A stretch of DNA of 64,000 nt from Metridium senile (Eukaryota > Cnidaria > Anthozoa > Actiniaria > Metridiidae). The stretch lies in assembly GCA_949775045.1 (NCBI GenBank), contig OX459101.1, forward strand, positions 6,854,394 to 6,918,393. The letters run 5' to 3'. The notes beneath the pieces were generated by a model that was not told where the DNA came from, did not search any database, and was given only the letters and a program-made list of their open reading frames with translations. The position numbers and the translations under genes are program-made. Below are positions 46,490 to 58,073 of the stretch, one piece after another. Positions within the stretch are counted from its first letter, which is position 1. Every line of letters begins with the position of its first letter.

Positions 46490-46800
46490 ACAAAACAACA
46501 ATAAAACAAAAACAGACAAACAAATAAACAAACAAACAAACAAACAAACAAACAAACAAACAAACAAACAAACAAACAAACAAACAAACAAACAAACAAA
46601 CAAACAAACAAACAAACAAACAAACAAACAAACAAACAAACAAACAAACAAACAAACAAACAAACAAACAAACAAACAAACATACAACCAAACAAACAAA
46701 CAAACAAACAAACAAACATACAACCAAACAAACAAACAAACAAACAAACAAACAAACAAATAAACAAACATACAACCAAACAAAAACAACCAAACAGAGA
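46490..46800. repeat. CAAA tetranucleotide array
   Basis: About 70 CAAA units with ATAC and CAAC variants; open frames on both strands are artefacts. Confidence 0.95.
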
Positions 46801-46804
46801 CAAT

Positions 46805-47925
46805 CAAACGAACAATCAAAATCAATCGACTGAAAAATCGACTGAAAAAAACATGCAAATTTGTCACGGAAATTGTCAATATCAATACCGCCGCACTAGT
46901 GCTCTCTTTCTTATGAAAATATTATTTCTATTTTCATTATTCAAAGTTCCAAATCAATATTACATTTATTCATAAAAAGGATTGTTATACCAAACTATAA
47001 TTTTCTTTGTCACAAAAAAAAATAAAAAAAATAAATATACAACTAAACCAACACTTTTTCGCAATGTTTATGTATAATATACCTATTTGCAGAACTTGAT
47101 GAATTTGGTAAGAGGTTTCGGAAACAACTTTTTTTTTACTTTGTTGTTGTGACTCTTAGATTTGTTCTAAAGATGTGTTCGGCTTCACGTCCGCCGTTGG
47201 CATTGATGTAATTTCCTTACGTTATAGTTTTCAATTTACATGTATATACAAACATAATTGTTGAAAATTGCCAAAATAAGGTTGCCTCTTTTCTCCTATT
47301 GTTCAGTCAATAATTAAAACACTTAAAATTTAAACGAGCAAAAACATTTATAAACTTGAATTTTCAAATCGTATTTATTTAAACCGGCCTTTTAGCGATC
47401 AAAAGTCATGCTTTAAAATTGAGAATTTTTAAAATTACACTTGAATATTAGAAAGTTTTTAAAAAATCATTTTTTGGTGATGCAATATTGATAAAATATT
47501 GTATTATCTTTGCTTCTAAATACATATCTTTTTAATCACTACAAAAAATCTAGTTTATCTAGGATTATTGACATTTTTAATGGAAGATACAAATGAGTTT
47601 ATAATTTGTATTTGAAGCCCTCAGGGAGTTTTGACAATTGAAGGAAAAGCAAACAAGAAAAAAAGACCCAAAGCGAGTAAGTTTAAAGACAAAGCTATTA
47701 GTGAATGTCTACCAATGGAGGTCAGTTATGCTCTGATCGCCATCTCTATTAATTGGTCCATTCAATCAATCGACCCGTTGAGATTCGAACCATGAAAGCG
47801 TAAATATTTATGCTCTTATTCTAGTGCCGGCTTTTCACCGTGTCAGAGTGTCAGCACTTCTTGGGCTATATATTTTCATTTTTGGTTGTAGGTAAATTTT
47901 TGGTTCAGTTTGAAGTCGTCATCCG
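46805..47925. other. Gene-free stretch
   Basis: AT-rich, no exon seen. GATTCGAACC near 47783 resembles a tRNA T-arm but no cloverleaf surrounds it. Confidence 0.4.
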
Positions 47926-47929
47926 TTTG

Positions 47930-48353
47930 TGAGTAGTTTGTTGGTTCGCTTTGTAAGTGCTTGCTTGTTTGTTTGTTTGTTTCCTTGCTTGCTTGTTTAC
48001 TTGCTTGCTTGCTTGTTTGTTTGTTTGTTAGTTTGTTTGTGTGTTCGCTTGCTTTCTTTCTTTCTTGCTTCAATGCTTGCTTGCATGTGCTTGCTTCAAT
48101 GCTTGCTTATTTGCTTGCTTGTTACGATACTTGCCACGTGCTTGCTTGCTTGTTTGTTCAGTTTGTTTGTTTGTTCGCTTGCTTTCTTTCTTTCTTGCTT
48201 CAATGCTTGCTTGCTTGTGCTTGCTTCAAAGCTCTAGTGCTTATTTGCTTGCTTGTTACAATGCTTGCCGCGTGCTTGTTTGCTTGCTTGCTACGATGCT
48301 TGCCGCGTGCTTGTTTGCTTGCTTGCTTGTTTAGTTGCTTGCTTTTTGTTTAG

Positions 48354-48388
<35 letters not shown>

Positions 48389-48680
48389 ATTCAATGACAA
48401 TGCTTGCTTAATTGCTCGCTTGCTTGTTTGTTCAGTTTGTTTGCTTGTTCGCTTGCTTTCTTGCTTGCTTACTTCGATGCTTGCTTAATTGTTCGGCTTG
48501 CTTGTTTGTTCAGTTTATTTGCTTGTTTGCTTGTTCGCTTGCTTTCTTACTTACTTGTTTACTTGCTTGCTTGCTTCAATGCTTGCTTAATTGCTCGCTT
48601 GCTTGTTTGTTCAGTTTGTTTGCTTGTTCGCTTGCTTTCTTGTTTACTTGCTTGCATGCTTGTTTGTTTGTGGCAAGTTG
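47930..48680. repeat. CTTG tetranucleotide array with internal higher-order copies
   Basis: CTTG, TTTG and CTTA units broken by repeated CTTGCTTCAATGCTTG and TTTGTTCAGTTTG blocks that recur every 100-190 bp. Cys/Leu-rich frames are artefacts. Confidence 0.9.
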
Positions 48681-48684
48681 AGCC

Positions 48685-49827
48685 TTCTTGATACATGCTG
48701 ATGCCTTGCCTAAATACAAAGGACTATATATTGCACATGAAATCGAGGCTAAATCACAACTGTAGTAGTTTGCAGCAATTTTCAAGCTAAATATCCGCTT
48801 ATTTGTCACTAGAATATGTCTATTTTTAATATACAATTTATATCATATGTCTATGAATTTTCTTTTTCATTCAAATTACGACTATTATCGAAATCACGCC
48901 GAAAATTACACAATTCCGTCACGTTTTAGAGAAAATGATTAAACCATAGTTTTATTTTAAAATAAAGCCAAATTTATCCACTCCTTAAATATAAAAATAT
49001 CGTCAATAATTTACATAATTTTGATTAAAGATTCGTGTGCTTTTGCTAGCGGCTGTTTTTTACGCCCTCTCACGTACCCTACCCCCCTGGGGATAGTAAA
49101 CTACACCTGGCAGCTTTCTCCCATTTTAGAGACAAAGCAACGTTTATGCGTGCAGATCATTTTAGTGTGTTTTTGCATCTTTCAGGTTTCCCACTTTGAA
49201 AACGATAGTCAAGAAAGAGATGATAGCGTTTGGTGAACCTTTCAAGTAAGTAAAACTCATTCAAATTGACAGAAAAGAAGACAAAATTTTGAGATGAACT
49301 TTTTGCATCGAGACACTGAACCAAGTTTCGCATTAACAAGAAATCTTAAATTACTAAATATAGATTAACTTAGAAAAAGAGCACATTAAGGTTTATAATG
49401 GATGCAAAATGGGTTTTTCATTCAGCATTTAATGAATTTCAATGAAATTTGGCGAATTTGAAAAGAAAAATTACAGTCACTTCAAACATTTGACAGATAT
49501 GACAACTCGCACAAAAATCAATTTAAAAAGCTTACAGTTTATCGGTACTTAAGAGATTTTTATTCTCGGTAAGTAAGCGAAATGTAAGCATTTATCTTAA
49601 TTTAACATTGACTTTAGCAAAGCTTTGGAAAACAGCGGCAAAAAATGGCGTGCATAATTTTCAAGGTCTTTTTCTCGCAAATTTTTAATTAAGATTAATG
49701 TCATGGTTTAACTTTTTCTTCCGATTTCCTTTCTCAAACAGATTTATTTATTGAAAAGAGATTGCTTATCAAGACAACTATCAGCTAAGTATTGACAGCA
49801 AGCTAGAATATAATTACAAAAGACGAG
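48685..49827. other. Upstream region of the GPCR gene
   Basis: Expected to hold promoter and 5' UTR. No TATA box or upstream exon can be assigned with confidence. Confidence 0.4.
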
Positions 49828-50229
49828 ATGAAACTTTACGGATTTTTGCTCACGTTGGTATTGTACTTATCTTCACTGCAAGCACTACGACAGAGAAACT
49901 ACAAGTCGGGAAGATTCATGGTTGTGGCTTTACTACCGATCACAAATGGGTCTAAATGCGAAAATGTTCAAGCCCAGTCTGTGGGTCTAGTGGAAAAGTT
50001 TATTTATGGCGTGAATATCATTAACCAAGAGCTGAAGGATAAGATGAATTTGACTGTTGGCTATTTGATCTCAGACTCCTGTTCAAAGCCGAACACTGCT
50101 TTAACGGAAGTTGTACGATTTTTGAGCAAGAATTCAACAGATGAAGAAACAGTTGCTATATTAGGACCAGTTATATTGGAAAATATAATCATCACAGCTG
50201 GAATACTCAGTTACAGACAATTTCCACAG
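49828..50229 (+). CDS. Family C GPCR exon 1 (signal peptide, first lobe)
   Basis: 134 codons from an ATG preceded by AAAAGACGAG, ending TTTCCACAG|GTAAAT in phase 0. Encodes the secretion signal and the first part of the flytrap domain (FMVVALLPIT, YGVNIINQELK, VAILGPVILENI). Confidence 0.95.
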
Positions 50230-53200
50230 GTAAATAAATTATTTCGATAATTAAATACAAATTGCTATTTTTTTTTTCATATGGGATTATATAGCCATTT
50301 TAAAGTAAAAAAAAAATTCATTGAATAATATTCTTATCAAATTTTACGTTTGTCTCTGACTTAAAAAACTTTAGAAGAATAGACGTTTCGTTCCATTACC
50401 ACGGACCTTCATCAATAACCGCCATTACTGATGAAGGTCCGTGGTAATGGACCGAAACGTCTATTCTTTTAAAGTTTTTTAAGTCAGAGACAAACGTAAA
50501 ATTTGATAATAATGAATCCTGACTGCAATTTCAGAATAATATTCTATTCTATTCTATTCTATCCTATTTTATTCTATTCTATTCTATTCTATTCTATTCT
50601 ATTCTATTCTATTCTATTCTATTCTATTCTATTCTATTCTATTCTATTCTATTCTATTCTATTCTATTCTATTCTATTCTATTCTATTCTATTCTATTCT
50701 ATTCTATTCTATTCTATTCTATTCTATTCTATTCTATTCTATTCTATTCTATTCTATTCTATTCTATTCTATTCTATTCTATTCTATTCTATTCTATTCT
50801 ATTCTATTCTATTCTATTCTATTCTATTCTATTCTATTCTATTCTATTCTATTCTATTCTATTCTATTCTATTCTATTCTATTCTATTCTATTCTATTCT
50901 ATTCTATTCTATTCTATTCTATTCTATTCTATTCTATTCTATTCTATTCTATTCTATTCTATTCTATTCTATTCTATTCTATTCTATTCTATTCTATTCT
51001 ATTCTATTCTATTCTATTCTATTCTATTCTATTCTATTCTATTCTATTCTATTCTATTCTTTTCTATTCTATCATATTCTATTCTATTCTATCATATTCT
51101 ATTCTATCATATTCTATTCTATTCTATTCTATCATATTCTATTCTATTCTATTCTTTTCTATTCTATTTTATTCTATTCTATTCCATTCTATTCTATTCT
51201 ATTCTATTCTATTCTATTCTACTCTATTCTATTCTATTCTATTCTATTCTATTCTATTCTATTCTATTCTATTCTATTCTATTCTATTCTATTCTATTCT
51301 ATTCTATTCTATTCAGCTCTATTCTAAAGAACAATATATATTTTTTTGATAAAAAGTAGATAAAAAGTCTAATAAAGTCTTTGTCTTTTTTTTTTTGTTC
51401 TTTTTACCGGCCGGATGTATAACTTCGTTATACCAAATGTAAACTTTAGAGAGATTTCGACAAAATAATGTATTCATTTTCTTGTGTTGGCGCCGTTTCA
51501 ATGGTAATTTGAAACTTCCAAAAAAGAAAATTTTTTGCATATTGTGTGGCTATAATTTTTGCACGGTGTCTTAGATGCGACATTATATTTGCTATTAACA
51601 AAATATTATTATTTTTTCTCGGTATGATTTCGACTACGTTGTTATCGTTGATGTAATTTTAAAATGTCTCGTCTAATCAAATTCAAAGAGACTCAAACAG
51701 TTTAAAAAAAAAAAATATAATAAGAGTCTATTTAAACTTGAAAAAACGTGATAATAGAAGCCGGTTTGCAAATTACTCTCAAATGCTCGATCACACATGC
51801 AGTGCGCCTAGAGCGAAAGCATGGAAGTCAAGCAGTTTACACACTTTCGACAATATGGGCTTTTTACTTAAACGAACATTCTCTTTGATAATTTATAAAT
51901 TGCAATTTCTATTCTGACGATGATTGATGCGGTTCGAAAAGTCAATAAGTAACACTCTCGTGAAATAAAACTTGTTTGTATTAGTTTCATTAGATTTTGC
52001 TTTACTAAATCATTAATGTATAAATTACCATTTTTATTCCGACTTTCGTGACATCAGTAAGTTACATCCTCTTTTACAAAGTGTTTAAGTTATCCGTTTG
52101 GCTTCGTTGAGGAGAAACTCACGGCTAAAACTCTGACAATATAGCGTTCCAAACGTCAGTAAATAACACTCTCTGTTATACAAAGTATAATAATAACCAC
52201 CTGGCACTCTCTCCGTTTCATACAATGTACAAATTATAATTTTTACTCCAACGAAGATTAGCGTCCAAAACGTTAGTAAGTAAAACATAGTTAGTTTTAT
52301 CCAGTGTAATCTCCATTTCACTCCGACGAAGAGTAACGTCCAAAACGTCAGTAAGCAGTAACAATCTTTCCGTACTCCAACGAAGATTAACGTCCAAAAC
52401 GTCAGTAAGTAACACTCTGTTTCATCAAGTGTAATCTCCATTTTACTCCAACGAAGATTAACGTCCAAAACGTCAGTAAGTAACACTCTGTTTTATCAAG
52501 TGTAATCTCCATTTTACTCCAATGAAGATTAACGTCCAAAACGTCAGTATAAATAAACATCATTAAAGGATACTATTTTTACGGTGTTTAAGTTATTATT
52601 TTCACGTTTTGGCTATTAATAAGTTACCATTATAGTAAACGACAGCTTTTGGCAGTTCTTTCAATTATGTGAATTATAACTGTTTAAAAATAACCTAAAT
52701 TAAACATGATCTTATGCGTTACCAAAATAAAGCGGATAACCTAGTTTCATTAGTTACAATATATTTTATTCGACTCAAGAAGCTTTCAAGAATAATTAAA
52801 AAATCGTTAACCATGAATTTTAGCATTTCGGATAACCAAAAACAACTTTTAAAAATAGATAAATTAATTGAGTGTTTCAAGAATGACATTTTCTTAATCA
52901 AAATCCATAGAATGAGATATCAAATGTCGTAAGAAATTGACAGAAAAAATGATTTTTTCGAATTGTTGGCTGTTGTTGGTACAGCTGCTTCAGCTCAGAA
53001 AAGGTTGAATTTCGAATACTGGAACCCATGACCGAAATGCATTGTTCATCTTATGTAATAGTTCCTTTCACAGTCCCCTGCACTCATCTCGAAAGGTAGC
53101 CGGGCCTTGGCATTGAAGCGAGACGAACGTTGAGCAAATTATAGTCCCGCAAGGTGTTAAAAGGTCTCTGTCATTGCAAGCTCAACGTTTGCCTCGCTTC

Positions 53201-56200
53201 GATACCAAGGCCCGGCTACTTTTCAAGATGGCGCACGGAACTGTGAAGAGGACAATAGTCCTTTTTAGAGTTCCGTTCAGTAACCACGAACAATAGTTCC
53301 AAGTCGAGGTTCGTGTTGTTGCGCATAGCAAAGCTATAATTTATCATGCGCAACAACGTGAACCTCGACTTGGAACTATCATTCATGGTCACTGAACGGA
53401 ACTGTGATAAGGACTATTGTCCCGCAAAGTGTTAAAAGGTATCTATCATTGCAAGCTCAACGTTCGTCTCGCTTCGATGCAAAGGCCCGGCTACTCAGTT
53501 TCAAGATGGCGCAGGGAACTGGGAAGGGGACAATTGTTGAAAGCACATGTAGTGAGGGTTATAATCTACTCTATAATCTACTCTACTTTAGTACAAACTC
53601 AACTCACATGTAGAGGGATTTCAGGGGGTTGTGGGGGGAGGGGGGTTAGGGTACTAGTATTAGATCGATTCAATCTAAGACTACGGTGAAAATAGACCTC
53701 TTTACCTCCGTATGCAAATTGCCCATTTCAGACCAAGTGTCATTCCCTTCAGAATTGTTCTTTTATGATGAAAGTGTTATATCATTTACATGTGAAAGAA
53801 ACAATTCTCAAGGGTAGCATCACGTGATCTGAAATGGGACAACAAACAAGGAAGGTAAAGAGGTCTATTGCAGGCCTTAAAAAAGGAAAAAACCTTCAGT
53901 ATTGTTATTGCTTTTTGATACCTTTATATATGCCACACGTTATCTGCGAGCCCTTCCTTTATATAATACTGATATTATGCCAAGCAATAATTAAGTAAAA
54001 CATGTTAGCCTTGAATTTGTAGAATATATATAAATTGAGCTTTTTTTGTAACAGGAACAAAAATATCCTTTGGCAAGAAAAATACTCCCGCATTTATCCT
54101 ATCCAATCTAGATCAATCAATCAATATCTCCTCGTTTTTCTTTGAAAAACATTGAGATTCTTCTTACATGAATCCTACGATGTGTATTTTGTGAAAATTC
54201 TAGATCTCGGTAGTCTCCCTCGCAGTCGTTCTTAGTGTCGTCACGCAACGTTCCCGGGACAGGAAGCCCGACACTAAAAACGGCTGCGAGGGAGACTAAG
54301 ATCTCGGTTGAAGACAATTTTTTGGGAAGTGCTTACCCTGTTTTAATACAGCAAGGCCAAAAACCATACCCCATCCAGCGTAAAACAAATATATAGGAGT
54401 AAACTGTTCATTTAATATTTCTAAAAGCGCGCGAAACGCTGTAGGTGATTATCCAGAAATAGTATGAATTTCTTGAGCACTGACCGCGCGCGATTTTTTT
54501 TAATTACTTGTGTATTTATACTAAAATGTAATATAGAAAATATAAAAAAAATAATTTAATGATATCAATCTCCGGTTCTCTGGCTAAAAAAGATACCATC
54601 TTAATTGTAAATAAGCTAATGCACGCAAAAAAAAAACCGTTCGAGTTTATTAATAGAAACAGAAGAACGTGCCTGGAATAATGTTGCTCGTTACTAGGAG
54701 ACGGACCATTGGATGTTTTAGGGGGGAGGGGTCAGTGTGGTAGAAATGTTTTTGGCCCTTGAGGCTGTGCGTAATTTTTTTAATGCCTGGAATGATATTT
54801 TTTTTTTTTTGTTCACGATATTTTTTTTTTCAACGTTAAAACTGTGCTCGAATTGTTTTTGCCAGCTGAGTTGATCGCCTTCCCCGAAAGGAATTGTCGG
54901 TCACTTTTTTTGGTTAGCAATTTTTGAGCATTTTCCGAGTATACAATGTAGACTTTTCTTGTCGATTGAAATAGCGTTTGCAATTAATTTAAATAAGGAA
55001 GAAACTGTATTAATTCATAAATTCTCTTGGCAGAATAATGGGAAATGCTAATCAAAATATGATGTTGAATCCTCAATTCTGATTCGGTTAACCTTGTGTT
55101 TGTTCTGAAGGTGAACTAATCCAACTTCCTCCACACTGCCCCCTCCCCTCCCCCCACACAAATATCTAATGGTCCGTTTCTAGTTCCCCAGTGTGACGTC
55201 CATTAAGACCGTACGTGAGGTATCAATCTTCTTCATCCGTCTTTTTTTGTCTCAACTAACGCGTTAATCCTCTTTTGATGTAAAAACAAATTCAATTAAA
55301 ACGCCAGTTTAGAAATTATCACTCGTCAATTAGTCTATTTTAGGCTTTAAATTGCTTTCGGTAGTAAGACTTACGTATACTCAAGATTCTAGTCACGTTG
55401 TCAAACACGTTATTTGGTTATTTATAATGACTGTGAAGATCTAACAATAGCTCATCATGAATCATTTATAATTTATATACAGCCGTTTGCAAAAAGTATG
55501 ACCCCATCAATGTTGTATATCGGATGCACTGTGGGTAATTTATAACTCCGCTTTTGAGCGCTTTCTCGATGTTTTGGAATCATGAAAAACAGTAAAAAAG
55601 CTTAAATAATACTAAATATATATGTATTACATATACACCTAATTGACTCCTCTGTAATTGGTGGTCCCTAATACACTAAATGAATCAACAAGAATTGAAT
55701 GACTTTTCCTTCTATTGAACAAGCTTTTTTTCTATTCTACAGGTAATCTTTACTGGCATGACACGGCTGCTTAGCAACCCATCCTTATATAGCTCCCTTG
55801 CAAGTGTCGCACCTTCTATCAGAGACAGTGTGTCAGCAGTGCGCATGCTCATTGAATCATTCAACTGGAAGTCTGTCAATGTCATAACCTCCAACGATAT
55901 GTACGGCCTGGAGTTTCTTTCTTTACTCTATCAAAACCTTCGTGCTATTAACGCATGTATTTCCACGGAAAAACTTCTCGATGATAGTAATTTACACAAA
56001 CAAATCCCTGAAGTCATTGCATCGATAAGATCTAAGCCCCAGGTCTCTGTAACTGTCCTCCTAGCACGGCCCGATATGGTCGCGAAAGTATTGGGAGAAG
56101 CTCGACGTCAAAACCTTACCGGGCATGTGTGGTTAGGTAGTGAACGCTGGACAGGTGACAAAGTGATTGCTGGGAAGTATAGTGATGTCTTAGAGGGTGC

Positions 56201-57998
56201 ACTTGGTATTGCGGATATTGAACATGAACATGAACATGACAATTTTCATACTTATCTACGTGGAATACTAAAAGGACAAACGTACGGTGATTGGATGACA
56301 TCGTTATTAGGACGCAACGTCACTTCCGGTTTAAACAATCAAGTGATTCAACTAAGTGCACTACAATTTGGGAAATCGGAATTAATAGCAAGCGCGGTGC
56401 AAGTCGTTGGTTCTGCACTGGAAAACGTTTTGAAAAATATGATTCATGGGAAGAGCATGAATGCGTCATCAGTTAAATCGAACAAAGTTAGAAAAGAAAT
56501 GATTGGACATATTAAAAAATATGTCCGAAATAAACATCAGAAACTAATCATTGTTAATTACAAAAAGACAAAGTTTGAAACTGTTGGGAGCTGGACGAAC
56601 GATAATTCAAGAAAGGACAAGATTAACATCGACCGGCGCAAGATACGGTGGCCTGGGGCCAACCCATTGTTAGTGCCTTTTTCGGGTCCCTTAAAACCAT
56701 GCAAACCCGGCACCTACGTGAAAACGGAACTTAACGGGTGCGGTTGGGAGTGTATCGAATGCCCGGTAGGGACACACTCCGAGAATTACACATCTCCGGT
56801 ATGCAATCCATGCCCGAAGGATCAAATCCCAGATAAACTTCAAACACGTTGTCTAGTAGCGGAGAAAGAGTTTGTACGGCTTCATGACGTATACGGCATT
56901 TGTATTTTATCCGCTAGTGCCCTAGGGTTCTTTATAACCGTCATTGTTTTGGGTATTTTCCTCAAGTATCAGAATACCCCGGTAGTTAAAGCTTCTAACA
57001 TCGGGTTTTGTCTGTTCACGCTCGTTCTCCTGCTGGTGTGGTTTCTCTCGTCTATTTTGTTTCTCGGCGAGCCTAAAAGTTGGTCTTGTAAGCTGAGAAC
57101 CGTTGGTGTTCCTCTTGTTTATACATCTGTAAGCGCTCTTCTACTTACCAAGACCAAGCGACTGATAAGGATCTTCTCTGCTTTAAAGCAGAATCGATTT
57201 CTAAGTAACTACTGGTATAGTTTTGTCGCGTGTTCGATCGTACTCGTTCAGGTCATCTTCTCCGCTGTATACTTAGTGTTTTTCCCTCCGGAACCAACTG
57301 ATATTCATCATAATGACTTTATAGTCTCGATACACTGTTCACGTAATCTTGGCCTCGAAATAGGCTCTTTCAGTTATAACTGTTTGCTGGCATTCCTGTG
57401 TGCATCTTTCGCCGTCAAGTCGAGAAACTTACCTGAGACTTACACCGAAGCGAAACACATCTGCTTAACAATGCTTACCTACATGATATCATGGATGATT
57501 TACTTCTTTGGTTACTACGGGATACAACACGGAAAACTCAAAGCCGCTGTACCAAGTTTCGGCGTCATCGTAGGCGCATATGCTGTCTTATTCTTTATCT
57601 TTGTTCCTAAAATGCGTGTCGTCTTATTCCTCCCAGAGAAAAACACTAAGAAAGCTGCATTAGCGGCTACCCGTAAATACTCCGTCGATGTAGCTTGTGG
57701 GATTCAACTTAGTATTTCAAGGTCTTCCAGAGCGTGTGAGCGGCGCCATACATTAGCGACTCTGCCGGCCTATCACGAGTCGGGTTTATCGACTTCGGTA
57801 CAGAGCCTCGATAGAAACGGGAATGCAGTGGGAGCAAGATTCTCCCCAGATAGTCTCGGAGAGACGATTAATGAAGTCGATGATATCGCAGAGGAAGACT
57901 CTGTGAATGTAGATGTTAGAAGTTCGTTTAGTATTCCATTAGATAATGGGATTACTATCAAAAACATAGCATATCTACAACCTAATGGAATAGTATGA
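49828..57998 (+). CDS. Family C G-protein-coupled receptor (mGluR/CaSR-like, orphan)
   Basis: A plasma-membrane receptor of the metabotropic glutamate class, complete in two exons, 49828-50229 and 55743-57998 (885 residues), joined in phase 0. Order: signal peptide (1-20, MKLYGFLLTLVLYLSSLQA), Venus-flytrap ligand domain (about 28-440), nine-cysteine linker (about 452-503, from CKPGTYVKTELNGCGW to TRC), seven TM helices (about 513-762) and a 120-residue cytosolic tail with acidic and Ser-rich stretches. Family marks: GPVILEN at the hinge start, FNWKSVNVI..ND.YG, VKASN after TM1, LLTKTKRLIRIF after TM3, and VPKMRVVLF after TM7. The hinge Ser pair and the Thr that hold the ligand alpha-amino and carboxyl groups in mGluRs are not present at the aligned sites, so the ligand may not be a free amino acid. 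The frame is intact. Confidence 0.95.
50335..50509. mobile_element. 175-bp foldback element in GPCR intron, GAAGGTCCGTGG...CGAAACGTC core
   Basis: Arms of about 75 bp (TTATCAAATTTTACGTTTGT to CGGACCTTCATCA and complement). The core has GATGAAGGTCCGTGG followed by CCGAAACGTC. Confidence 0.85.
50539..51327. repeat. About 790-bp ATTCT pentanucleotide array in GPCR intron
   Basis: About 157 units of ATTCT. The first 500 bp are almost pure; 51060-51180 has TTTCT, ATCAT and ATTTT variants. Pentanucleotide periodicity gives a 274-codon Phe-Tyr-Ser-Ile-Leu frame that is an artefact. Confidence 0.97.
51330..52105. other. GPCR intron, no feature seen
   Basis: AT-rich, no exon or known repeat recognised. 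Confidence 0.4.
52110..52560. repeat. About 76-bp tandem repeat with ACGTCCAAAACGTCAGTAA
   Basis: Six imperfect units with CTCCAACGAAGATTAACGTC and AAACGTCAGTAAGTAACACT; the last three are nearly identical, the first ones diverged. Confidence 0.85.
53080..53530. mobile_element. Nested MITE cluster, GGTAGCCGGGCC/AAGATGGCGC family
   Basis: Three arms of the family (53080-53125 inverted, 53160-53245, 53440-53530) with a separate perfect hairpin inserted between them (53268-53405, arms AGTTCCGTTCAGT and CCAAGTCGAGGTTC). Confidence 0.7.
53690..53871. mobile_element. 182-bp foldback MITE, AATAGACCTCTTTACCT ends
   Basis: Ends AATAGACCTCTTTACCTCCG and complement of AATAGACCTCTTTACCTTCC, inner arms with CCCATTTCAGA and TCTGAAATGGG. 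Confidence 0.75.
54211..54298. mobile_element. 88-bp MITE with perfect 9-bp target duplication
   Basis: Ends TAGTCTCCCTCGCAG and complement, flanked by AGATCTCGG on both sides (54202-54210, 54299-54307). The whole element is nearly one hairpin. Confidence 0.88.
54310..55742. other. 3' part of GPCR intron
   Basis: Contains the sequence at 54423-54500 shared with 39263-39335 (AAAAGCGCGCGAAACGCTGT). Otherwise AT-rich with no feature. Ends in the acceptor TTTTTCTATTCTACAG at 55742. Confidence 0.5.
55743..57998 (+). CDS. Family C GPCR exon 2 (second lobe, Cys-rich linker, 7TM, tail)
   Basis: 751 codons plus TGA in one exon, starting VIFTGMTRLL directly after FPQ of exon 1. Carries the rest of the flytrap, the linker (CIECPVGTHSENYTSPVCNP), all seven TM helices and the tail. 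One uninterrupted exon for this much of the receptor suggests intron loss or an ancestral retrocopied segment. Confidence 0.96.
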   Translation, partial: VIFTGMTRLLSNPSLYSSLASVAPSIRDSVSAVRMLIESFNWKSVNVITSNDMYGLEFLSLLYQNLRAINACISTEKLLDDSNLHKQIPEVIASIRSKPQVSVTVLLARPDMVAKVLGEARRQNLTGHVWLGSERWTGDKVIAGKYSDVLEGALGIADIEHEHEHDNFHTYLRGILKGQTYGDWMTSLLGRNVTSGLNNQVIQLSALQFGKSELIASAVQVVGSALENVLKNMIHGKSMNASSVKSNKVRKEMIGHIKKYVRNKHQKLIIVNYKKTKFETVGSWTNDNSRKDKINIDRRKIRWPGANPLLVPFSGPLKPCKPGTYVKTELNGCGWECIECPVGTHSENYTSPVCNPCPKDQIPDKLQTRCLVAEKEFVRLHDVYGICILSASALGFFITVIVLGIFLKYQNTPVVKASNIGFCLFTLVLLLVWFLSSILFLGEPKSWSCKLRTVGVPLVYTSVSALLLTKTKRLIRIFSALKQNRFLSNYWYSFVACSIVLVQVIFSAVYLVFFPPEPTDIHHNDFIVSIHCSRNLGLEIGSFSYNCLLAFLCASFAVKSRNLPETYTEAKHICLTMLTYMISWMIYFFGYYGIQHGKLKAAVPSFGVIVGAYAVLFFIFVPKMRVVLFLPEKNTKKAALAATRKYSVDVACGIQLSISRSSRACERRHTLATLPAYHESGLSTSVQSLDRNGNAVGARFSPDSLGETINEVDDIAEEDSVNVDVRSSFSIPLDNGITIKNIAYLQPNGIV

Positions 57999-58073
57999 CA
58001 ATCTAGGAGAACATTGTAGAACCACACGTCTAGAGATTATATTTAAAAATTGTTTGTTAAGTTATCACTGTTA

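Noticed and set aside
47780..47800. tRNA T-arm-like GATTCGAACC
   Set aside because: No acceptor, D or anticodon stems can be placed around it.
50503..51327. 274-codon Phe-Tyr-Ser-Ile-Leu frame
   Set aside because: Translation of the ATTCT pentanucleotide array.
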